From Triglochin maritima (lineage: Eukaryota; Streptophyta; Magnoliopsida; Alismatales; Juncaginaceae), in contig OY821771.1 in NCBI GenBank assembly GCA_963682175.1, positions 6,943,001 through 7,007,000 on the forward strand: DNA of 64,000 nucleotides, read 5' to 3'. The notes beneath the pieces were generated by a model that had not been told where the DNA came from, searched no databases, and saw only the letters and a program-made list of their open reading frames with translations. Each line of letters begins with the position of its first letter. Positions within the stretch are counted from its first letter, which is position 1. Positions 56,492-64,000 of this stretch are shown here, piece after piece. The position numbers were made by a program, and so were the translations under genes.

Positions 56492-57067
56492 TAGGGCTGG
56501 AAAATTCGTGTTTCGTGTCGTGTTTGACACGAACACGAATGAACACGAATTATTTTTACTCGACCCGAACACGAACACGAATTAATAAGAAATAGGCGAC
56601 ACGAACACGAACACGAAAATCTAATCTTAAATCCGAACACGAATTTGCTAACCCGAACACGACCCACATTGACACAAATCCATTTTTCGTGTTCGTATTG
56701 ACATGAACACGAATTAATCCGAATAACTTGAACTGACTTGTTTGACACGAATTTTTACAAACCCGAATTAACTTGAACACAAAATAACTTGTTTGACACC
56801 AATTATGACATGTTTGACACAAATTTACACAAACACGAATTAACCCGAACACGAAGTAGCATGTTTGACACGAATTACACGAAACACTAACACGACCCGA
56901 ATTGCAGCTCATGTTATTCGTGTCAACCCGAATTACACGGAACACAAAATACTCCAGCCGAACCTGACTCAAATTACAGTTCATGTCATTCGTGTCAACC
57001 CGAATCGTGATATTTAGTGTCGGGTTCAGGTTCGGGTTTCGTGTCATGACCCAAATTGCCAGCACTA
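56492..57067. mobile_element. hAT-type MITE nested in the old copia element
   Basis: Starts tagggctggaaaattcgtg and ends, reversed, tagtgctggcaatttgggtc. Flanks atgaaggg (56484-56491) and ctgaaggg (57068-57075) share seven of eight bases. The interior is a run of acacgaa, cccgaa and tgacacgaa words that lets the two halves pair. Open frames across it are produced by these repeats. Confidence 0.8.
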
Positions 57068-59074
57068 CTGAAGGGCTAAGTTTTATTGTCAAATCTAATA
57101 ATCATATATATATAATGTACATTTTATGGCATTGGGGAGAGAAACTAGAAGCTTAAAGAATGTCAAGAAAATGTACTACATTGAACCTGAAGTTCATAAG
57201 AGAATATACGTACAAGTATGGTTGAACCTGATGTTCATAAAATCATTATCTTGCAATATCTAGCAAGTAATTGTCATACTCTTTTATCGATCACAAAGTG
57301 CGACTAAACCTTATATTACTCGACATAAACCACATAATATAAAGTGGAGATCTCCAAATATATGATAAAATATATTTGAGCTCAACCAACGCCAGAAGCG
57401 TGGACCATAACATACATTATTTGTGGAAATGAAATAAAAGTTAGTCACTCTCATTGCACCTCCTGAAGAGGTTATTCCAGAAGAATATAAACCCGTAAAA
57501 ATAAATGTAGCTTCTAAACAAAAGATTAATGAAATTAGGGGGATACAGAACGGTCAAATCCTAAAATTTTGGGAAACGATGAAGATTTGATTATTATTGA
57601 CGTAAAACTTGCAATCAACTATATATGTTGATATGAGAGATATTAAATAATTATTAAAATTATTGTCGACAATTCATTCGCCTTGTTAATAACATGCTAT
57701 ATCAAGAGAGAAAAATGGATCCAAAACCTATGATATTATAAGAATGTCAGAGATATAAACAAAAGAAGACGAACAATATAGAATTAACTCGCTGAATAAA
57801 TATATTATTTGGACTTGTAGTCCCGACTTATGAAATTATATCCCTGAATGATACAAATAGAAATCACAATAACAATGTGATACATTTAAAGCGAGAAGTA
57901 ATATAAAGGTGTTCGCAAGACCCAACATCCAACGTGATGTTACTCATTTTCTCGTAATATTGATAATACGTTATGTTACATGATCAATATGATATGCATA
58001 TAAGATATGTCGTGAGTTCAAAATTTTATAAATCACTTAATATTGATACTCATATGAGAGTCCCTGAAGGACAAAGATGACAAAATATATTATATAATAA
58101 GCAAGAATCAAAAGATGCATGATACAAAAATCACTATATGAAGAAACAAATAAGAATGTGCATAAACATCTTCATTCAAAGTCATCCCTAAATAATTATA
58201 CGAAGTTGATCTTAGTCGTCAATATGTTTCACCTAATAACAAAATTTACTATTATTTATTATATGCATATGACTTGAAATATTTAAATGACGGATTTTTA
58301 AATAAAAAACTAGAGATAAACCAATTGTTTTTCGACCTAAAGTTCGAACATTCTCGAGAAGAGAATTGATACAATGATTCAATTGTAGAAAGGGAATATT
58401 GAAGAAAAATATTCTACTAAATGCTCATCTTGAAAGGACATTAACAAAGGACATCTATTGTATATCGACAAAGATCCAATTCTTATAGGACCTGAAGTTC
58501 CTTATCATGTTCACAGTAAATGTTTTTTTCTGAAAATATTTATATGACATTCAAGGATCTACAAATTTCTAGTCATACGACAAAGATTTATATTAGTGAT
58601 GTTTCCTACATGTCCAATACACATAAATCATTATCACAAATCTTGGTGTCTTTACGTGGAGTCATTACAACTTTATGTAGTTAGTGAATCAGTTATTGAT
58701 TCTTACATTCTCATATCGCTATGACATCAATATAATTATGAGACATCTTTAAATTGTCCATAAGTAATATCTTTTGAGGTAACATATTTATATTTTACAA
58801 AATTTACCACAATTTATGTTACTCCCTCCATATTATTTGAGAAAAATTACGCAAACATATTTCACAATCTTATTATCTAAGTGAAATCTAGTAAATTTCC
58901 ATTAAATCCATTAAACTATCGTGTATTTGTTTATTGAATCCACGTGTACTTTTATGTTTAAGAATTTTGAAAAATATATTCGTAAGTTTGATAAACTACG
59001 AATCAAGGGAAGTGAATTTGTATTTATCGTCTCTGAAGGACGGATATCCGTGAATGATAAAGCCTGAAAAGCTT

Positions 59075-59615
59075 GTAGTTGCACTCTTTTTCCTTCTTTC
59101 AAATTTTTATCCTAAAAGGTTTTATTGGTTAAAAGTTTTTAATGAGGCAGATTGTGAAATTTTGTTAGTGTATGTTATGCACTCTTTTCCTTAGCTACCT
59201 TTTCCCACATGGTTTTGTAACAAAAATTTTAACGAGACATAAACATAACGCGTATTATCTAAGGGAGTGTTATAAACGTATGTTGGATTTGGGGGGGAAT
59301 TATACGGTGCACTCTTTTTTCTTTCACCAAGTTTTGGTCTCACAGGGTTTTACTTGACAATGTTTTTAATGAGGCAGACCAATCAAGTGACAACTGTTCA
59401 GATTCAATCAAACAAGAATTTGGCAGATTTATTTACAAAGTTATTACCCACCAAAGTCTTTAAGATATTTGTCTTCAAAATTAGTGTTTGTCGTTTGAAG
59501 AATGTATGTTGAAGTGAAGGGGAGCATCGTAGGCGCTGCACTCTTTTTTCCTTCACCAAGTTTTATCTCATCGGGTATTTTTTGGTAATGTTTTTAACGA
59601 TGCAACATCTCGAAC
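59075..59615 (+). repeat. Four decayed copies of a 3' non-coding repeat of the copia element
   Basis: A unit of about 80-90 bp, running from gcactctttttccttcacc through ggttttN(8-15)tttttaacgaggca, occurs near 59080, 59178, 59308 and 59539. It is separated by unrelated or coding-relic sequence. Units of this kind are known between the pol end and the 3' LTR of several plant copia elements. Confidence 0.65.
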
Positions 59616-60108
59616 GTGTAAAAGTGATCCTCCAAGGGGAATTGTTATGAAATCCAAAGATCTTGGATGATTCACATTCTCCTTTCATAACTCCATCAAC
59701 CTCTCACATTCTTATTTGTAAACTCTTGTAATATACATCATTTCATTTGACTCCTTCAACCTATAAATAGGAGACGATTGTAATACTTTATGTATTAAAA
59801 TACAAATAACTATTCTCCCTCGAATAATCATCTTCTTTGTTTTTTCTTCTATTATTTTATAACAGTTTCTTCTTTTATGAAATATTCCTTTGCAATATAC
59901 AATATGAAGAGAACACAATCTACATCTATTTTTTGTAAATTGTCCAAAATGAAGATAACCATCAAACATAATTTCCCAACACAGCATAATCAACGAAATG
60001 GAAAAGAATTAGAAAGTGAATAACGGCTACAATTTTCAAAAAACATTATAGCTGTTGGTGCCTTCCAATTCCAGACCATATCTTCCATTCCATTCCTCAA
60101 ACTGAACA

Positions 60109-60116
60109 TATATAAA
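60109..60116 (+). promoter_or_regulatory. TATA box of the LBD gene
   Basis: TATATAAA lies 135 bp upstream of the LBD start codon in a pyrimidine-rich leader context. It is about 245 bp downstream of the end of the old copia 3' LTR, which has the same orientation. Confidence 0.65.
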
Positions 60117-60250
60117 CCACAAAATCGAAGATCCAAATCACAAAATCTTTGTCCTCTCCTTTATAGATTCTCTGCAATCCATCAAAATCTGTCTCTACTC
60201 CTCAGATCCTCTGCAAAATCCTGCAATCCAATCAACATAGATACGTGAAG

Positions 60251-62034
60251 ATGTCAACCAACAACTCCTCCAGATGTGCTGCATGCAAGTATTTGAGGAA
60301 GAGTTGCCCACAAGATTGCATTTTGGCGCCTCATTTTCCATCTGCATGGCCAGAGAGATTCGATTGTGTCCACCAAATATTTCAAATTGGTAGAGTTACC
60401 AGAATGTTGGAGGTATTGCTCCACCTGTTATTGCAGATTGTAATAATACATATAGATATAGTAAAAAGACCAATCAAGAATATCTCGAAGATCTCTGCAT
60501 CTTAAAATTTTCTCAGATCAGTATTGCATAATTAGATACTAATTACCAAAGAACATATTGTTCATGTATACAAAAAATGTTCATTATTAGGAAGCTGAAA
60601 TACATCTATCTAGCTTTATAGCCCCAAGTAAACTATTTATCCACTTACTTTTCCTAGTCCTTTCAGATGATTGTAATCCTTAATTTTCCTACACTTTTAA
60701 TCACAACTATCCACATTTTTTAAATAAGAAAAATGATTTTTTTTCGAGTCTATTCTCCTTTATTTTTCCTAGTATACTTATATAAACATTGATGTATCCA
60801 TATTGTATCTATAATCAAGGATACTAGCTAGATGCTTCTTGATAAATACCCGATGCGTAGGAGTATTTTAGTAAAACAACTAAATATACTTCTCAAATAA
60901 GTGGCCATCCTTAAATAAAATATCATAAAACATGATACAGATGAGCATCATAGAATACAGTGTCTAGGATACTCAAATACATCTCTAGAGACTTGTCCCA
61001 ATCACATATGTTTTAGATTTGCATACAATTTCCTTTTTAATTTCAACTAATTTTATAGTTGTTTTTTCTGTGTTTAATTTTTCCTTGTTTAACTTATTAC
61101 AACGTAATAGTTATAAGAAAATAACATACATCGTATCTTGCTTCAAATGTAATCACGTGATTACATCGGTGTATATGTCTGTCGCTAAATGTAATCACGA
61201 CCCGTTAATTTTCATTCTATCGTTTTATAAAACAAAAAACTTCGGTAGTCATTTAGAAAATAAAATGGAGAAACATAGGGAGTTCAATACCACAAATACA
61301 GAGCATCAAAACAGATATAAATGCTGTATTACTGATTTTTCTGTAGTTTAACATTTTTATGAAATAATTATTGCGAAGTATGAATACTCAAACATCTAAC
61401 GTGGAGATAAACATGGCTTCGTTGAAAAACTCAGAAAAAACACTCAAAAAACATCCAGACGTTCTGCAACTTTCAACTTTCAGAAAAATAATCGAATAAT
61501 ACTTCAAATTGAAGTAATATACATTAGAGACGTACATAAATACTCTCAGAACCTTACCACCATTAATTTAGAGTTTGGATGTTATTAGCAATGATAAGAA
61601 ATGTGCAAAGGTGACGATCATACCATTACTGCATCATTTGATAAAGAAAATGTATGTTGTTTGATTAATTGTTCGATCTCCATTGAACATGACTGTGTCG
61701 CTCGTGACGCTCTCTATTGGTCATTCTTGAGCAGGCACTCCCAACTCATCAACATGCACCAGCTGCGGACTGTATCGCCTACGAAGCTTACTGTCGTGTT
61801 CAAGATCCAGTATATGGTTGCGCTGGCATCATCTCCAACTTGCAACAACAAATAAATCTTAAGCAACAAGAACTTGCCCACACGAAAGCTCAGATAGTTA
61901 TATGTGCTGCTCAAAACCAGCAAAGGCAACAATATGCCAATCCAGCATATCAAGACACTGAGAATCAGGACCAAGAGCTGCTAATCTTCGACCAACCGCT
62001 TCTTGATTTCGACCGGCTTCCCGACTTCATGTGA
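60251..62034 (+). CDS. LOB-domain protein, LBD23/LBD24-like
   Basis: Exon 1 60251-60412, intron 60413-61734 (1.3 kb), exon 2 61735-62034; 153 residues. The LOB zinc-binding motif CAACKYLRKSCPQDC (C-x2-C-x6-C-x3-C) is near the N-terminus, then CILAPHFP. The GAS-block position reads FQIGRVTRMLE and, after the intron, the family motif RVQDPVYGCAGII. It continues with a coiled-coil-like NLQQQINLKQQELAHTKAQI. The short acidic tail ends LPDFM, resembling the end of LBD24. The intron position is the usual one for the family. LBD proteins are plant-specific nuclear transcription factors of lateral organ and vascular development. The ATG at 60251 follows the leader; an upstream in-frame GTG is not a start. 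Confidence 0.88.
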
Positions 62035-62437
62035 CAAGATTATTTATTAACCGAGCAAAGAGATAAACAGAGATTAGAATGACGGTTTACATCGCTGTTG
62101 CATGAGCAATAACAGGATGTGAATGTCAGCCGTAGGGGAAAGAAATTGCATCAGCTCAGCGGTGCCGCAAACAAAAACCTATAAAGCACCATAAAGCACA
62201 AAGAATTTTTTACTAGACAGGAAATATCAAACATGTTACGACACATTAGGTTAGGAGTTATGTAGTGTAATAATTATAAAAAATATGGCTGTCAAACGAT
62301 CAGCCAGATTGTTGAAATTTCAAACTTCACAAACCAATGACAACTTTAATTTGGATGCAAGGGTGGGACGACAACTCATGTGGTAAGAAATAAGTCAGAA
62401 ATACTAAACCAACTGAAAGAAAATTCAAGTACTTTAC
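62035..62437. other. Spacer after the LBD gene
   Basis: Contains the LBD 3' UTR and AT-rich sequence; no gene supported. Confidence 0.45.
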
Positions 62438-62609
62438 CTTGTAATCTGCTATTGCTAAGTAAAATCAGGTTGTCCATATGGATGGCAACTGCTCTTTGCC
62501 TCTTTCCATTATGCACTTGGAACTCATGTCCAAGTCGCATACAGGCAAAGACAGCCACAAGCAGACCAACAGCAGCCATATCTTCAAGTTTTTTGTTAAC
62601 TTGATTTAC
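62438..62609 (-). CDS. Probable exon of an unrecognised minus-strand gene
   Basis: A 172-bp segment bounded on the minus strand by an acceptor (cttgcag/GTAAAT) and a donor (CAAG/gtaaag). It is open in the frame reading KLEDMAAVGLLVAVFACMRL, then HMDNLILLSNSRLQ, with better codon character than its surroundings. I do not recognise the protein. It lies about 460 bp downstream of the maturase stop on the same strand. It could be part of another gene, an alternative 3' exon, or a relic. Confidence 0.3.
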
Positions 62610-63067
62610 CTGCAAGATCATCTGATCCAACAAGTCAGCTATTTGGTTATTTAATATATATTTTACCCACTCTAATTTAATCCCTTAATGCAGCCCGGTT
62701 CCATGGGGGCATAATCCCTGGTCTTGACTACTCAAGCTAAGAAGTTACTGTGGCAATGATAACATGACATTATGAGAAAATGAAGTTAATGTTTTTAATG
62801 ACGAAATAAATTTTCAAGGTGATACCTGAAAATTTACTTTTTCAAAAACCAAATGTCAGTTTCAAAAATGTCATTACGCCAGGAGAAAAATACAGATCAA
62901 ACTAATCACTTATATTCACATAGAAGCCAAATCGATTTAGTAATCCATGCAAAAAGAAGTTAGTACACACCTAACATGAATTCGCTGGTTGTACTTCACT
63001 TTCTTTCATCAGTGTATTTCACCACCTTCAGAAGCAATAATAACAAGGCCTATGAGGGAAGTAAAAA

Positions 63068-64000
63068 TTACTCCACATCAACGAAAGAAGTGCAATCAAC
63101 ATCCCGAAGAGTGATATTTCCCATATATAAATCACTAGCATGCTGGGAACAAAGTGGGAGACATTTCTTGTTCAAACATTCATCAATGGCACCCAATCCA
63201 GAAACCCATTTTTTCGTTAAGTGGGTTGATGTTCAGACAATTTTGCAGCAGACGAAGACGATATAGTGCAACATCTGTATTTTCACAAAAGTGACCAGCA
63301 CATGGACTAGAAGTTTCATCAGAAGCGAGTCTTACAAGAACCAGACCTACTGCACCATCCACAGGCTTAGGGTCTGAGAGATTTTTATCACCCATCATTT
63401 TGATTTCTCTTTCTGTGGGAAAATTCACTTCTGCTGTACCATCTAGATCATAGGTCTTCAGATCCTTAGTGTAATGTCTAATTGTTTCAAGCTTGGTTGC
63501 TTCATGCTTCTCTGCTAAGGTTAAGAAGCAAGAGAACCTTAAGTGGTAGTTGACAACTATTTTGACCATTTTAAAATTACGACAACAACAAAAATAGTCA
63601 AGCCATCTCTTACCGACACCTGCATACCATTTGATGATATCTCTATCTTCCAAACAAATAAGCAACTTGATTGGCCGAGGCCGCCCCATTGAGTTAGTAA
63701 AACCAGCAAATTTAACTGCTCTTCTCACAAGCTCTATAGGTGCATTGACCCTCATGCATACTGTCGTCAGGTCCTTCACTGTCCTATCAGCATAAACCTT
63801 GTCTTCTACTTCCATCTCATCCCCACTTTCCTCATATGAACTCTCTTCCTCGGTGTCCTCGGAAGCAATATGAGGCATCAAATACTTTTTGAGTTTCTCC
63901 TGGAATATATCATAGGAATCCACAAGGTTTATTGGTAACTGATCACGAATCTTCTTCAACTCTAAAAAATCACCGGCCGACAGATCATGATGCAGATTCC
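63068..64000 (-). CDS. Nuclear-encoded group II intron maturase, nMAT-type, 3' part
   Basis: The frame is open from the right edge of the window down to about 63215, so the 5' part lies outside. It contains the maturase domain X (PF01348 type): VCMRVNAPIELVRRAVK, GRPRPIKLLICLEDRDIIKW, VGKRWLDYFCCCRNFKMVK, LAEKHEATKLETIRHYTKDL. A glutamate-rich insertion (EDTEEESSYEESGDEMEVE) precedes it. After NPLNEK an extra base in a six-T run (63209-63214 on the plus strand) shifts the frame and ends the protein early at 63183. In the next frame the conserved tail (CLNKKCLPLCSQH, then DCTSFVDVE) continues to TAA at 63068-63070. Such maturases are imported into mitochondria and assist splicing of group II introns. 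It most resembles nMAT3, but the paralogue is not certain. Confidence 0.8.

Larger units (their letters stand above)
53548..59864 (+). mobile_element. Old, decayed Ty1-copia element with two LTRs
   Basis: The LTRs at 53548-53766 and 59643-59864 both start tgttatgaaatccaaagat and end attattttataaca, and both carry cctataaatagga as the TATA region. They differ at many positions, clearly far more than the LTRs of the other copia element, so it is old. Flanks atttc (53543-53547) and gtttc (59865-59869) are a 4-of-5 duplication, and a purine tract ccaaggggaatt precedes the 3' LTR. The interior is full of stops. The clearest coding relic is near 59411, reading NLADLFTKLLPTKVFKI, the end of a copia RNase H. 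A hAT MITE is nested at 56492-57067. Confidence 0.85.

Noticed and set aside
56482..57092. Cys/Ser/Val-rich open frames
   Set aside because: They lie in a hAT MITE made of acacgaa/ttcgtgt repeats.

Overview
The window is nuclear DNA of a flowering plant, most likely a eudicot. It has many short introns, a six-domain villin, a LOB-domain gene, a plant-type calmodulin-binding protein and a nuclear-encoded organellar intron maturase, embedded in plant transposons. I cannot name the genus from the sequence.

Layout. 1-5.5 kb: almost gene-free, with one likely first exon reading left (691-910) and a small MITE pair in AT microsatellites. 5.55-8.93 kb: Mutator-like element (MULE) copy A, internally deleted. 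9.53-10.49 kb: a solo LTR carrying a piece of chloroplast DNA. 10.53-17.05 kb: MULE copy B, the best preserved. 17.4-18.5 kb: a Harbinger-like element. 18.95-22.3 kb: a hAT-like element split by a 2.6 kb solo LTR. 22.96-27.92 kb: a recent but broken Ty1-copia element on the minus strand. 29.2-38.64 kb: an intact villin gene. 39.7-47.28 kb: MULE copy C, with a third solo LTR inside one of its genes. 48.55-49.12 kb: two hAT MITEs. 49.75-51.10 kb: MULE copy D, a short derivative. 51.84-52.99 kb: a calmodulin-binding protein gene. 53.55-59.86 kb: an old copia element with a nested MITE. 60.25-62.03 kb: an LBD24-like gene. 62.4-64 kb: an unrecognised exon and the 3' end of an nMAT-type maturase, both on the minus strand.

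The most interesting system is the MULE family (A-D). Two genes point inward from the two ends. One encodes a FAR1-like zinc-binding domain, a MULE DDE transposase, a SWIM-like motif, an RG-rich linker and a spliced-on OTU cysteine protease domain. The other encodes a plant mobile domain (PMD) protein in four exons. Each gene starts with a tiny first exon next to the terminal repeat, followed by a first intron packed with GC-rich hairpins built on AGACGCC/GGCGTCT. The same layout recurs in all four copies, although A and C belong to a different sub-lineage from B, and D is a mosaic of both.

A second pattern links the three solo LTRs. They look otherwise unrelated, but each carries about 9-13 copies of the palindrome TCGGTCGACCGA or close variants. 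Host genes sit close to these insertions: villin between a copia element and MULE C, and the LBD gene 240 bp downstream of an old copia LTR.
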